Source of the DNA: Streptomyces rishiriensis
Lineage (GTDB): Bacteria > Actinomycetota > Actinomycetes > Streptomycetales > Streptomycetaceae
DNA length: 64,000 nucleotides
Assembly (NCBI RefSeq): GCF_030815485.1
Contig: NZ_JAUSWV010000002.1
Location: forward strand, 4,340,001-4,404,000
Reading direction: 5' to 3'
Part shown: positions 1 through 7,992 of the stretch, piece after piece
Position numbering within the stretch: the stretch's first letter is position 1
How the letters are laid out: every line of letters begins with the position of its first letter
Position numbers and translations under genes: made by a program
The notes under the pieces: model-generated
The model's input: only the letters and a program-made list of their open reading frames with translations
Database searches by the model: none
What the model was told of the DNA's origin: nothing

Positions 1-305
1 TTACGATCCTCAGTTTTGATCATGCAGCCAGATCACCTGTTACAGGTTTCTCTACCTCATCAAGGCGGCTCGCTTCGCTCCCCGCACGCGGCCCGGCCCC
101 CGGCCGGGCCTGCGCTCCTGCCTTCGTCCCGCTCCAGCCCGGCCGGTGTCCGAGCCGCGCAAGAGTGGATTAGCCGAAGGCTGTGAGCCGAGTAGCAGGC
201 GAGCGTGGCCGTGGTCAGAACGATGCCTCCGGCTGGGGATCGGTCGGCACCGGGATGGAGGGGGCGCCGCTCGCGGCCTCAGGTCCGTAGTGGCGTGCGT
301 GGGGT

Positions 306-455
306 GCTCCCATCCCGCCCGCCGTCGACCCAGGCAGAGCCGAGCAGACGCGGCCCCTGGCGTCCAGGTCGTTCGTACAGTGGCGCGCTCCACCTGGACG
401 CCAGGAACCACGCCTGCTCCACGGTGTGTGGGTCGACGGCGGACGGGATGGGAGC
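306..455. repeat. 150-nt imperfect palindrome
   Basis: Outer arms 306-332 and 429-455 are 27 bp each with a single mismatch. Inner arms 356-369 and 392-405 are a perfect 14-bp inverted repeat. The 23-nt segments between them on each side pair partially, and the apical loop is 22 nt (370-391). The rest of 1-486 holds no convincing gene: the open frames across it simply read through the palindrome. It could be a MITE-like insertion, a structured RNA or terminator, or a recombination or transfer site of the element. Confidence 0.8.
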
Positions 456-486
456 TGGGGTGAGTGGTGGGCTGAGGGCTCACGTC

Positions 487-1083
487 CTACTGCCGGTTGA
501 CTGCATGCCGATCTCCCACGAACGAGGTTGTCAGTTCGTAGCGCATGGTTTGGACCAGGCGCCCACGCTGTTCATAGACGGCAGGAAGCTGATCCGTCCC
601 TTCAAGGGCGGCCGCAGCGGCAGCGTAAAGAACATCACGAAGATCACTGAGAACTGACAGCACAGGGGTGCCGGCAAGTACCGTCATCTCGGTGTTGCCC
701 TTGGCGAACGCCTGAGATGCATCGATGTGGGCGGAAGCGAACGGGGAGGCTTGCCGTGCATCTTCAGAGGTCCGGATTGGCTGGCTGCCTAGGCTCGATG
801 CGACTCCACCGTGATCCCGTGCGTCTTTCAGCACGCCCAGCCAGTCATCGACGATCACCAGGAATCGGATGTAGAGAGCACGTCGCTCCTGCCACAAGAG
901 AGCTTCACGCTCATTGAAAGTGGCGGCCGACGATTCGACCAAGGTCAGATTTTCGTGTCTCCGCAGGTCAGTCACTTGCCAGGCTCGTTGCTCCCGGGCT
1001 TGGCGCCTTTGTAGGAGATAGCCGACCAATGCACCCAGAAGTGTGCCTACTATCGCAATAGCGGCGATAGCGTATGGCTCCAT
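487..1083 (-). CDS. Small membrane-anchored protein of unknown function
   Basis: A 198-residue protein that I do not recognise. Residues about 5-24 (AIAAIAIVGTLLGALVGYLL) form one hydrophobic N-terminal membrane segment, followed directly by a basic stretch (QRRQAREQR), which suggests an N-out anchor with a cytoplasmic body. The remaining 170 residues look soluble, mostly helical and mixed in charge, without cysteine or recognisable catalytic motifs. It reads on the minus strand, divergent from the two-gene pair at 1.2-2.1 kb. It belongs to the inserted element. An accessory role such as transfer or exclusion cannot be distinguished from sequence alone. Confidence 0.7.
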   Translation of the reverse strand: MEPYAIAAIAIVGTLLGALVGYLLQRRQAREQRAWQVTDLRRHENLTLVESSAATFNEREALLWQERRALYIRFLVIVDDWLGVLKDARDHGGVASSLGSQPIRTSEDARQASPFASAHIDASQAFAKGNTEMTVLAGTPVLSVLSDLRDVLYAAAAAALEGTDQLPAVYEQRGRLVQTMRYELTTSFVGDRHAVNRQ

Positions 1084-1217
1084 GTTCCCCCCAGGGACGA
1101 GGTTGCCCGGCCGACGGCCATTGACTCTCTGCGATCATTCGTGGCCGTCGCGTGCAACTAGTGCATTCATCGCGCGATGGTGTCAATCTGGCCAGAGCCT
1201 CGCGAGGCTTCGGCTAA

Positions 1218-1691
1218 GTGTGTAGCGTTCATCACTCGTTCGAGGGGATGGGGGGCCTCTTGGCAAACAACAGCGGGAAGCGACGCGGCAGGGTTGCTGA
1301 CATGGCTGGGAAGCCAGCGGCGCAGGTCTATACGCCCCCTGGTGTGCCTCCTGCCGAGGAAACAACGTTTCCCATCGAACTGAGTGAGAATGACCGGCTT
1401 GTAGTGCGGCTTCGTACGTATCGCAAGAAGATCGTTGACTACGCCGTCATGCAGGAGACGCTGGTTGCCGGGCAGTGGGAGCAGTTGGCTCGCATCGACT
1501 GTTGTCGGGGTACCGTCCATCGGCACCTCGTCACGCAAGGCGGTGAGACCCTGCTCGATCACGACCTCATCTGTGACATCCCCTATGGAGAGAAGTCATG
1601 GGAAGTCGTGGATGATAGCTATGAGGGGGCGCTGGACGAGATGGAAGAGCGCTGGGAAGACAACCTGCGGAGGTGGAGGCGTGGCCGCTGA
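1218..1691 (+). CDS. Cargo protein of the integrative element, unknown function (possibly DUF7718-like)
   Basis: Up to 157 residues from a GTG at 1218. Better-supported starts lie inside: TTG at 1260, shortly after a G-rich stretch, or ATG at 1302. The conserved-looking part begins near TTFPIELSENDRLVVRLRTYR and continues with a beta-rich block (LVAGQWEQLARIDCCRGTVHRH), then an acidic, helical C-terminus (DEMEERWEDNLRRWRRGR). I see a loose resemblance to small DUF7718-type proteins found in actinobacterial elements, but this is recall, not a search. It overlaps the next gene by 11 bases, so the two are almost certainly translationally coupled and act together. Confidence 0.65.
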   Translation: MCSVHHSFEGMGGLLANNSGKRRGRVADMAGKPAAQVYTPPGVPPAEETTFPIELSENDRLVVRLRTYRKKIVDYAVMQETLVAGQWEQLARIDCCRGTVHRHLVTQGGETLLDHDLICDIPYGEKSWEVVDDSYEGALDEMEERWEDNLRRWRRGR

Positions 1692-2097
1692 CGAGGAAGT
1701 ACTTCGGCGTAAGGCGGCGTTCGCTGTGGCTCGCGATCTGAGGCGCCACGAGACCCGGGCCTTGTTTGAGGCCAGCGGGTACCGCTCGGATGAAGAGATC
1801 GTGGTCGCCCTGGAGAGTGACACGGTCGAGGATGTGTTCAGCCGAGTCCGCAGGCACTCCCCGCCAGTGGCAGTCGCGATCTTTTGGCCTGAGGCGGGCC
1901 GGCTGGAGTACACGTCTTTCAAGCCGAGCGATGAGGTTTCTTCGCTTGGTGAGGCCAGGGAGCAAGTCGGAGGCACCGCGACTATTGGGATGCTCTTTGA
2001 GCAGGCTGATCGTCAGAAGCGTGGTCAGTACCGATTCAACCTCACATGGGACAAGCCAGCGATGAACATTCAACGCTTCGAGGCTGCGCCTGCCTGA
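1681..2097 (+). CDS. Second protein of the coupled cargo pair, unknown function
   Basis: 138 residues from GTG 1681. This start was chosen because a strong ribosome-binding sequence (GGAGG, 1669-1673) precedes it, whereas an in-frame ATG further upstream would lie deep inside the preceding gene. The N-terminal half is helical and charged (EVLRRKAAFAVARDLRRHETRALFEASGYRSDEE in part), followed by a mixed beta segment (PPVAVAIFWPEAGRLEYTSF) and a helical region ending QRFEAAPA. No signal peptide, membrane segment or known motif is seen. It is the last gene before the attachment site. Confidence 0.65.
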   Translation: MAADEEVLRRKAAFAVARDLRRHETRALFEASGYRSDEEIVVALESDTVEDVFSRVRRHSPPVAVAIFWPEAGRLEYTSFKPSDEVSSLGEAREQVGGTATIGMLFEQADRQKRGQYRFNLTWDKPAMNIQRFEAAPA

Positions 2098-2161
2098 TGA
2101 TCGATGCCGCCTTGATGGGCAGTGAGGTGCAGCGAAGCCAGTTGTCAAGCCGCCCACGGAG

Positions 2162-2184
2162 GCTGACACCAGTAGCTGACACCA
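2162..2184 (+). repeat. Direct repeat GCTGACACCA x2 near the attachment site
   Basis: GCTGACACCA occurs at 2162-2171 and again at 2175-2184, spaced by 13 bp, about 100 bp from the attachment core. Short direct repeats flanking an att core are often integrase or excisionase arm-binding sites; that role is inferred here. Confidence 0.4.
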
Positions 2185-2280
2185 ACAAGGGCGAACAGCG
2201 GCGGACGATGCTGAACCTCTGCGCTTGAGGGGTCCAGCCACGAAAGCCATTTGCCTAGGACCCTGACAGGGTATGACCGA

Positions 2281-2325
2281 CCTGATAAGGATGAGGCCAC
2301 AGGTTCAAATCCTGTTAGCCCCACA
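2281..2325 (+). other. Attachment site: 3' fragment of tRNA-Ile(GAU)
   Basis: The sequence reads as the last part of a tRNA: anticodon loop CTGATAA (anticodon GAT, 2284-2286), the 3' side of the anticodon arm, a short variable region, T-arm stem ACAGG/CCTGT with loop TTCAAAT (2299-2315), acceptor 3' strand TAGCCCC (2316-2322) and discriminator A. The expected 5' partner GGGGCTA and the D-arm are absent upstream. It is therefore an att scar and not a functional tRNA. The intact tRNA-Ile should lie beyond the left edge of the window. Confidence 0.85.
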
Positions 2326-2336
2326 TACGAGAAAGA

Positions 2337-2365
2337 CCCCCGGTCCGGTGGACCGGGGGTTTTTT
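2337..2365 (+). terminator. Rho-independent terminator of the displaced tRNA-Ile
   Basis: Perfect 10-bp stem CCCCCGGTCC / GGACCGGGGG with a 3-nt loop followed by six T. It sits 14 nt behind the tRNA-Ile fragment and was presumably the terminator of the original tRNA gene, cut off from its promoter by the insertion. Confidence 0.85.
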
Positions 2366-2553
2366 CGGGTCGATCATGCCGCGATCCGACCGGGAGACCG
2401 GTCGTGTGGAGGGACGGGGCGACGTACGCGAGTGCCGGCACATCGTGGCGGGCGTCGGAGGCTCCTGTGGGCGCCCGGCCCGTGCCGTGCGCTCGCCGCG
2501 GAGGCTGGGAAAATCGCTGTCCGATGGTCGGAACGCGGTGATAGGGAGTCCCT

Positions 2554-3354
2554 GTGACAACGACTCTTGCGTTCCCCGTGCTGTTGCGACTGCTCGACGA
2601 ACGGTCGATCGCCTTCCGCGCCGCGGTAGCCTCCGCGCCCAGCCTCGACGTGCAGGTGCCGACCTGCCCGGAGTGGACGCTGTTCGACCTGGTGCAGCAC
2701 ATCGGCGAGGGACGCCGTTCCTGGGCCGCCACCGTAGCCGCAGGGCCCGCCGCTCCGGCCAAGTCCGTCCCAGAGGGCGCCCCGGCCGCGCCTCGGGAGC
2801 GCGAGGCCGTGTCGGCCTGGTTGGCCGCGTCGACGCAGGAGCTGCTGGACGCACTGGGGGAGGCCGGCCCGGATCGCGGTTGCTGGACGTGGTGGGGTGC
2901 GTCGCAGTCGCCCCAGACCTGTGGCGCCGTCGCCCGGCACCAGCTCCAGCAGATCGCGGTGCACACCTACGACGCCCAGGTCACTGTGGGTGCCCCGCAG
3001 CCGCTGCCGGAGGAGGTGGCACTCGACGGTGTCGAGGATTTCCTGTTCACCTGCGTCGCAACGACGAGTGCCTGGCCGCACAAGCCCACCGCTTTCGACT
3101 TCCACGCCACCGAGGGCCACTCCTGGCGCCTGACGGTCGACGGCGACGGCGCACGCTCCACCCGTATCCCTGCGCCCGGCACGACGCCGGTCGCTGCTGC
3201 CGGCGAAGCCCCGGACCCGGCCGGCGTCTCCGTCCGCGGCACGGCCAGTGAGCTGGTCCTCTTCGTGTACGACCGTATCTCGGCCGACTCACTGCGGATC
3301 GACGGAGACGCAGGGTTGTTCGACCTGCTCCGCGCGTGGGAACCGGAGGAGTAG
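2554..3354 (+). CDS. Maleylpyruvate isomerase family mycothiol-dependent enzyme
   Basis: 266 residues, GTG start after AGGGAG. The N-terminal DinB-like four-helix bundle (about 5-150) carries the typical VPTCPEWTLFDLVQHIGEG block, in which CPEW is the family hallmark and the histidine is the first metal ligand. Further ligands are expected in the QTCGAVARHQLQQIAVHTYDAQ block, giving a divalent-metal site that uses mycothiol. The C-terminal domain (about 165-260) is the usual MDMPI C-terminal module. Mycothiol is the actinobacterial thiol; the substrate of this paralogue is unknown, and the maleylpyruvate activity itself should not be assumed. First core gene to the right of the element. Confidence 0.88.
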   Translation: MTTTLAFPVLLRLLDERSIAFRAAVASAPSLDVQVPTCPEWTLFDLVQHIGEGRRSWAATVAAGPAAPAKSVPEGAPAAPREREAVSAWLAASTQELLDALGEAGPDRGCWTWWGASQSPQTCGAVARHQLQQIAVHTYDAQVTVGAPQPLPEEVALDGVEDFLFTCVATTSAWPHKPTAFDFHATEGHSWRLTVDGDGARSTRIPAPGTTPVAAAGEAPDPAGVSVRGTASELVLFVYDRISADSLRIDGDAGLFDLLRAWEPEE

Positions 3355-3507
3355 GACGGTGTCGTAGAGCGGCGAAGTAACCCTGGTGGAGTGGCAGGGG
3401 CATGGCGAAGGCCCGGTGGCTCCTGGGGAGCTGCCGGGCCTGCTCGTGCGGGCTGTACGCAAGTTCGCCGTTACGTCGGGGGAGGCGGCACGTGGCGTGC
3501 CGGGAAC

Positions 3508-3873
3508 TCAGCGCTGGAGCGGGGTGGCCGGCTCGGCCGGGTCCGCGGAGTCGCAGGAGGCGGTGGTGTGCTCGGCCGCTTCCGTGTCCGGGAGGCCGCG
3601 GTGGCGGCAACTGGGGGACTTGCCGTGCGCCTCGGCGCGGATGCGCTGCTTCATCGTGGGGGGCAGGGAGCGGGCTTGGGCCCAGACCCAGGGAGCGGCG
3701 ACCGTCGGCCACGCCGTCGTGTCCGTGGTCGTCGTGCTCTCGCTGCTGCGCGTCGGCGCGGTCTGTGCCGCCGCCGTGGTGGCGGTCGTCGTGATGAGTC
3801 CGAGCGCCGTGCACAGCGCGAGGAAGGCGGTGACGATGGCGGTCCACAGCTTCATGACCCGGTTCTCGGGCAT
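3508..3873 (-). CDS. Small secreted or membrane-anchored protein, DUF6344-like
   Basis: 121 residues, starting MPENRVMKLWTAIVTAFLAL; an internal ATG at 3855 (MKLWTA) is an alternative start. Residues about 7-36 form a signal peptide or membrane anchor ending in a TTAAAQ region. The remainder is low-complexity Thr/Ser-rich with a W-containing segment (AAPWVWAQARSLPPTMKQRIRAEAHGKSPSC in part). The combination of MKLWTA, a short hydrophobic stretch and the PPTMKQRI block fits the small Streptomyces DUF6344 family, by recollection. Function unknown. It is divergent from the DLW-39 gene with a 349-base gap. Confidence 0.6.
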   Translation of the reverse strand: MPENRVMKLWTAIVTAFLALCTALGLITTTATTAAAQTAPTRSSESTTTTDTTAWPTVAAPWVWAQARSLPPTMKQRIRAEAHGKSPSCRHRGLPDTEAAEHTTASCDSADPAEPATPLQR

Positions 3874-4171
3874 GGCCCCTCACTTTCGGGTTGGGCGATT
3901 TGCGTACTTTCCTCATGATGTGTATGGGCGGCTCGAAGTGGTGGACCGACGCTCGCGGCGTGGTGTTGTTCTGATGAACACCACCCGGATGGGTGCAAGG
4001 ACCTCCAAAAGCGCCGAAGTGAGGATCAGCTGGGATGAGAGTGGGCAAATCTCACCGTCCGTGCGGGCGTGATCACCCTCCGGTCGCCGTGCTGTGATCC
4101 GCCGCTACTGCGCTGCCGAAGGCGGGAGTTGAGGGGCCGACGCAGGTCACCGATCGGTCTCGGTCGGTGTG

Positions 4172-4177
4172 TATAGT
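4172..4177 (+). promoter_or_regulatory. Probable -10 box upstream of the DLW-39 gene
   Basis: TATAGT stands out in the 3874-4222 intergenic region about 45 nt before the GTG at 4223. No good -35 hexamer is seen at the right distance. The rest of this gap, between two divergent small genes, shows nothing else recognisable. Confidence 0.35.
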
Positions 4178-4222
4178 CGGGCGCCAGAGGTCCCCTACGT
4201 CAAGGAAAGACGAGGTCGCGCG

Positions 4223-4351
4223 GTGAAGAAGCTTCTCCTGGTCGCACTGGCCGCCATCGGCGGGCTCCTCGTGTACCGCCAGATCCAGGCGGATCGCGCC
4301 GAGCAGGATCTGTGGACGGAGGCGACTGACTCCGTGCCCACGGGTTCGTGA
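4223..4351 (+). CDS. DLW-39 family small membrane protein
   Basis: 42 residues from GTG 4223 (MKKLLLVALAAIGGLLVYRQ...). This start gives the canonical short protein; an upstream in-frame start would add unrelated residues. Residues 3-18 are one membrane helix, followed by a charged tail that contains the family signature AEQDLWTEATD. DLW-39 proteins are conserved tiny actinobacterial proteins encoded near gyrA and tRNA genes close to oriC; their function is not known. It is followed within 30 bases by a terminator, so it is a single-gene transcript. Confidence 0.88.
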   Translation: MKKLLLVALAAIGGLLVYRQIQADRAEQDLWTEATDSVPTGS

Positions 4352-4376
4352 GTATCGATACCGAAGACTGAACAGA

Positions 4377-4405
4377 CCCCGGCCGCCGCTCGCGGTCGGG
4401 GTTTT
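4377..4405 (+). terminator. Terminator after the DLW-39 gene
   Basis: Stem CCCCGGCCGC / GCGGTCGGGG (one G-T pair), 5-nt loop, then TTTT. Confidence 0.75.
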
Positions 4406-4533
4406 GTGTTGCGCATCCTCCGGCCCGCGGTTAGAGGCGGGCTTTTCGGACGCTCGTACGGAATGCGGGGGTGGCACGCGCGCGTGCGGGGCAGGATGGC
4501 CCACGTTCGGTCGAAGGCGAGGGGGCGGGGTCG

Positions 4534-5925
4534 ATGGCCCGGCGTACGGGGCGTGGAGCGGCCGTGTGGCGGGCCGTCGTGCGGAGCGCGGTCGTAGCGG
4601 CGGTGCTCTGCGGGTCGTCGTCGGTACTGCCCGGACAGGACGCCGTGGCGGCTCCGGACGTCCCTCCTTACGCCTTCGCCGACGACGTCCGCGGCGCCCC
4701 CGCGGCGACGGGTACCACCGGAGCGGCCCGCCTCGAACCCGGTGCGACGTACCGGAGTTCCCTACGCGAGGGCAGGGCCTACTACCGCCTCGAACTCGAC
4801 GGCACGTCGAACGTGTACGTCTCCGTCACGGCGATCCCGCGCGCGGGAGCCGCCCTCTTGGCCGGGGACGGGATCAGCGTCTCCGTGCAGGACTCCGACA
4901 GCACCACGTGCTCCACCGACTCCGTGACCGTCGGCGCCGCCAGGAGCCCGCAGCCGCTGACCGCCTGGGGGGCGCGCGAACTCCTGCCCGGCAAGGGGCT
5001 GTGCCAGAAGGCCGGTACGTACTACGTCGTCGTCGAGCCCACCGGAAGCGGTGGCGGCAGCGGCGAGGAGGGGACGGACCTCCCCGACGCCCAGTCCTGG
5101 GACCTGGAGCTCGCGCCCGTCTCCGAGTCGCCCCTGGCGAAGGCGGCCGCGACGAGGGTGCCCGAGGTGTGGGACTCCGCCACACCCACGCCGCCCGTGG
5201 ACGAGCCGGCCGGGGTCCGGGGCGGGGCCGGCTTCACCGAGGCGGCCGCCGTGAAGCAGGGCGTCTGGAGCGACGAGATCGTCCCCGGGCAGACGCTCTT
5301 CTACCAGGTGCCCGTCGACTGGGGGCGGCAACTGTCCGCCACCGTCGACCTGGGCAGCGCGGACAAGAACTCCGGGTACGTGGTCGACGCCCTTGACCTG
5401 ACGCTCTACAACCCGGTGCGTGCCTCGGTGAAGGACACGGGCATCGGCTACGGCGGCAGCCAGAAATCGGCCTCGTTGCCGCCCGTACCGCCGGTCGGAT
5501 ACGCCAACCGGTACGCACCCACCGAGCCGACGAAGTCCCTGCGGTTCGCGGGCTCGTACTACCTCGTGGTGCACCTCGCCGCGCAGGTCGCCGAGCGTTT
5601 CGGCGAGGGGCCCTACGGGCTCACCCTGCGCATAGGTCTCAGCGGCAGCACCCAGGCCGGTCCGGGGTACGCGCGGCAGTCGGCGCCGCGCGGGTTCTTC
5701 GACGTCGGCGCCCCGGACCCCGAGCCTCCGGCGGGCGGGGACGTGGCGGGCGCCGACGCGTCGGGGGCGGGCACGTCCGGCGGCGACCGCGCGATGAAGG
5801 CGGTGGCCGTGGGCGGCATCGGCACCGGGAGCCTGCTGCTGACGGTGCTCGGGGTATGGACACTCGCCGCCCGGCGCCGGGCGGCGGCTCAGATGCGCGT
5901 CAACGCCCAGAACCCCACGGCGTAG
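4534..5925 (+). CDS. Secreted, C-terminally membrane-anchored protein of unknown function
   Basis: 463 residues from ATG 4534, preceded by GAGGGGGCGGGG; the 21 in-frame codons before it look non-coding. Residues about 1-40 are an Arg-rich signal peptide ending DAVAAP. The extracytoplasmic region (about 40-405) contains repeated beta-sandwich-like blocks (for example AYYRLELDGTSNVYVSVTAI and QTLFYQVPVDWGRQLSATVD) and a cysteine pair (TCSTDS, KGLCQKAGTYYVVVEP). A Gly/Pro/Ala linker leads to a C-terminal helix (about 428-450, GIGTGSLLLTVLGVWTLAA) and a basic tail. Its 3' end overlaps the convergent Ser/Thr kinase gene by 37 bases. Being the neighbour of a membrane kinase suggests an envelope role; no catalytic motif is visible. 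Confidence 0.8.
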   Translation: MARRTGRGAAVWRAVVRSAVVAAVLCGSSSVLPGQDAVAAPDVPPYAFADDVRGAPAATGTTGAARLEPGATYRSSLREGRAYYRLELDGTSNVYVSVTAIPRAGAALLAGDGISVSVQDSDSTTCSTDSVTVGAARSPQPLTAWGARELLPGKGLCQKAGTYYVVVEPTGSGGGSGEEGTDLPDAQSWDLELAPVSESPLAKAAATRVPEVWDSATPTPPVDEPAGVRGGAGFTEAAAVKQGVWSDEIVPGQTLFYQVPVDWGRQLSATVDLGSADKNSGYVVDALDLTLYNPVRASVKDTGIGYGGSQKSASLPPVPPVGYANRYAPTEPTKSLRFAGSYYLVVHLAAQVAERFGEGPYGLTLRIGLSGSTQAGPGYARQSAPRGFFDVGAPDPEPPAGGDVAGADASGAGTSGGDRAMKAVAVGGIGTGSLLLTVLGVWTLAARRRAAAQMRVNAQNPTA

Positions 5926-7835
5926 CAGGCCAGCGCGAGGAGCAGCAGCGGCAGCACGACCCCGGCGGGCGGGCCGGGACGCCCCCGGCGGGCGGCGCGA
6001 TGCCCTCGACGCCGACCGTGCGGTGAGACGACCTGCGGGGAAGGTGGCACCGGCGGGGCTTGCGAGGCTTGCGGGATCCGTGAGGCCTGGTGGTCCTGCG
6101 CGGTGTACGAGGCGGTGGACACCTCACCGCGCTGCCCACGGGTGGGCAACACGAACGTGGGCTCGTACGGGGGCACAGCCATGGGGCCGGGCGCCGGCGC
6201 GTAGGCGGGGGGCTGTGGAGTGGAGGGTTCCGGGGCTCCCGGGCCTGAGAGGGAGTCGGCGGTCGCCGGTCGCGGGGGCGGCAGGTGGAAGCTGCCGGTG
6301 TCCGACATGGAGGGGGCAGGGGTGGGGGTCGCCGTACCGTGGGTCGCTCTCGTGGTCCGACGAGCATCGGCAGGCGTCGAATCCGGTTGCGGCCGTGCGT
6401 TGTTCGGCGCCGAGCCGGGGGCAGGGCCCGGCGCGGACGGTACGGATTCCCCGCCCGACCATGCAGACCCGGTACCGGTACCGGTGCTCAGGCCGCCGTC
6501 CACGCCCGAACCTGTACCCGTACCCGTACCCGTACCCGTACCCGGGTCCGGGTCTGAACCCGCGCCCCCGCCCGTGCCCGGTCGGAACGGAGGCGGTGCG
6601 CTGTCCGGCCGGAAGGGCAGACCGTCTGTGCCCGGTTGGGCAGGAACGCGGGGAGCCGCTGGACTTGGGGGAAGGGATCCGGTGCCCGCAGGGGCTGTAC
6701 CGGGGCCCCCGGGGACCCCTCCTGGCCGAGCGGGCAGTGAATCGGTGGCCCGGCCGAGCGACCGGGGCCCGCCGCCGCCCGGTAAGCCCGAACCGGGTGT
6801 GGCGCCGAGGCCGGCCGACTCGGGTGGGGTGTTCGGGTGGTCCCTGCCGGAGGCGGGGGGTGGGGGGTTCCGGTCGGGGGTGGTGGTGGGTGGGTGGCCC
6901 TGTTCGGGGACGGTGTCAGGGCGTGGGCGCAGGGAGTGGCGGGGCTTTGGTGGTCTTGGTGGGCCGTCGGGGCCGAAACCCGGTGGCAGGGGACCGAGTT
7001 GGTCGAAGATCTCGATCAGCTCGTCGTCGGGTCCCGGCTCGGGCAGGAGCTCCACGGCCGCCGCGAGCGCCTTGCGCGCCCCCGTGGCCGTACGGAAGCG
7101 TGCCTGCGGGTCCGGCTGGAGCAGGGTGGCGACGACCTGCCACAGCGGCTCAGGGACGCTCTTGGGGGCGCCCGGGGTCCCGTGCTCGGCGAAGTACTGG
7201 ACGAGCGCCTTGGCGTCCGGCTTGGCGCCCTCCAGCAGGTACAGCGCGACCAGGCCGACGGCGAACAGGTCGGCGGGGAAGTCCGGTTCGGCGCCCATCA
7301 TCTGCTCGGGCGCGAGGTAGCCGGGCGTTCCGACCACGAGGTTCGTCTCGGTCAGCCGGGGCTCGCCCAGCCGCATCGCGATGCCGAAGTCGGAGAGCCT
7401 GAGGCGCGGCCGGGCCGTACCGGTGGCTTCGAGCAGGATGTTGGCGGGTTTGATGTCGCGGTGCACGACTCCCTCCGCGTGGACCGCGGTGAGGCCGGAG
7501 AGCAACTGGTCGAGCAAGGTGCACACGAAGACCGGGGGCAGCGGGCCGTAGTCGCCGACGAGATGGACCAGCGAGCCGCCGGCCACCAGGTCCATGGTGA
7601 ACAGGACCTTGTCGTCGTCGGCGGCCCAGCTGGCGGGGGCGAGCACATGGGGGTGGTCGATCCGCAGCGCCTGCTCGCGGACGAAGCGCAGCAGCGCGTG
7701 CGCGTCGCGCTGCTGGAGCACCTTGGCGGCCACGTAGCGGCGGCGGCGGTGGTCCCAGGCGCGCCAGACCGCGCCGACCCCTCCGCGGCCGATCGGGTCG
7801 GCCAGTTCGTACCGTCCGGCGAAGACCTCACCCAT
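5889..7835 (-). CDS. Tail-anchored Ser/Thr protein kinase
   Basis: 648 residues. Kinase domain at 8-270: glycine loop GRGGVGAV, ATP-binding lysine K38 (YVAAKVL), catalytic HRDIKPAN (D127), SDFGIA (149-151), TPGYLAPEQ. A Pro/Gly/Ser/Thr-rich disordered stretch of about 330 residues follows, including a Gly-Thr run encoded by GTACCC hexamers. A single transmembrane helix lies at the extreme C-terminus (VVLPLLLLALACYAVGFWAL), so there is practically no extracytoplasmic sensor: it must sense inside the cell or through a partner. It lies 157 bases downstream of a same-strand helix-turn-helix gene, so co-transcription is possible. It probably corresponds to one of the conserved Streptomyces kinases near oriC. 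Confidence 0.92.
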   Translation of the reverse strand: MGEVFAGRYELADPIGRGGVGAVWRAWDHRRRRYVAAKVLQQRDAHALLRFVREQALRIDHPHVLAPASWAADDDKVLFTMDLVAGGSLVHLVGDYGPLPPVFVCTLLDQLLSGLTAVHAEGVVHRDIKPANILLEATGTARPRLRLSDFGIAMRLGEPRLTETNLVVGTPGYLAPEQMMGAEPDFPADLFAVGLVALYLLEGAKPDAKALVQYFAEHGTPGAPKSVPEPLWQVVATLLQPDPQARFRTATGARKALAAAVELLPEPGPDDELIEIFDQLGPLPPGFGPDGPPRPPKPRHSLRPRPDTVPEQGHPPTTTPDRNPPPPASGRDHPNTPPESAGLGATPGSGLPGGGGPRSLGRATDSLPARPGGVPGGPGTAPAGTGSLPPSPAAPRVPAQPGTDGLPFRPDSAPPPFRPGTGGGAGSDPDPGTGTGTGTGTGSGVDGGLSTGTGTGSAWSGGESVPSAPGPAPGSAPNNARPQPDSTPADARRTTRATHGTATPTPAPSMSDTGSFHLPPPRPATADSLSGPGAPEPSTPQPPAYAPAPGPMAVPPYEPTFVLPTRGQRGEVSTASYTAQDHQASRIPQASQAPPVPPSPQVVSPHGRRRGHRAARRGRPGPPAGVVLPLLLLALACYAVGFWALTRI

Positions 7836-7992
7836 GGCTGTGCGTCGCTCCTCCCCCTGGTCCCGCTCGGGTCTCCCCCTCTGCTTCCCCCGCGATGAGC
7901 GATACGACCCCCGTGTGCCTCGTCGCTTCGTGATGTCCCCGAGCTGCCGACCGCCCGGCTGCCGAACCCCCTTCGGCGACCGGGCCGACGGC

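Larger units (their letters stand above)
1..2325. mobile_element. End of an integrative element inserted in a tRNA-Ile gene
   Basis: The segment ends at 2281-2325 in a 3' fragment of tRNA-Ile(GAU) that has no 5' half, followed by an orphan tRNA terminator. That is the footprint of site-specific integration into a tRNA gene. The visible cargo is one membrane protein and a two-gene overlapping pair of unknown function, plus a large palindrome. From 2.5 kb rightwards every gene is a typical Streptomyces core gene. No integrase, excisionase or replication gene is visible, so these should lie to the left of the window, next to the reconstituted tRNA-Ile. Seen: tRNA fragment and cargo. Inferred: the left extent. 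Confidence 0.75.

Noticed and set aside
52..483. 143-residue minus-strand open frame in the element end
   Set aside because: It reads straight through the large palindrome, is very Arg/Pro-rich, and has no ribosome-binding site or recognisable domain; most likely non-coding.
2281..2325. Functional tRNA-Ile gene
   Set aside because: Only the anticodon loop and 3' part are present; no D-arm or 5' acceptor strand can be found upstream.
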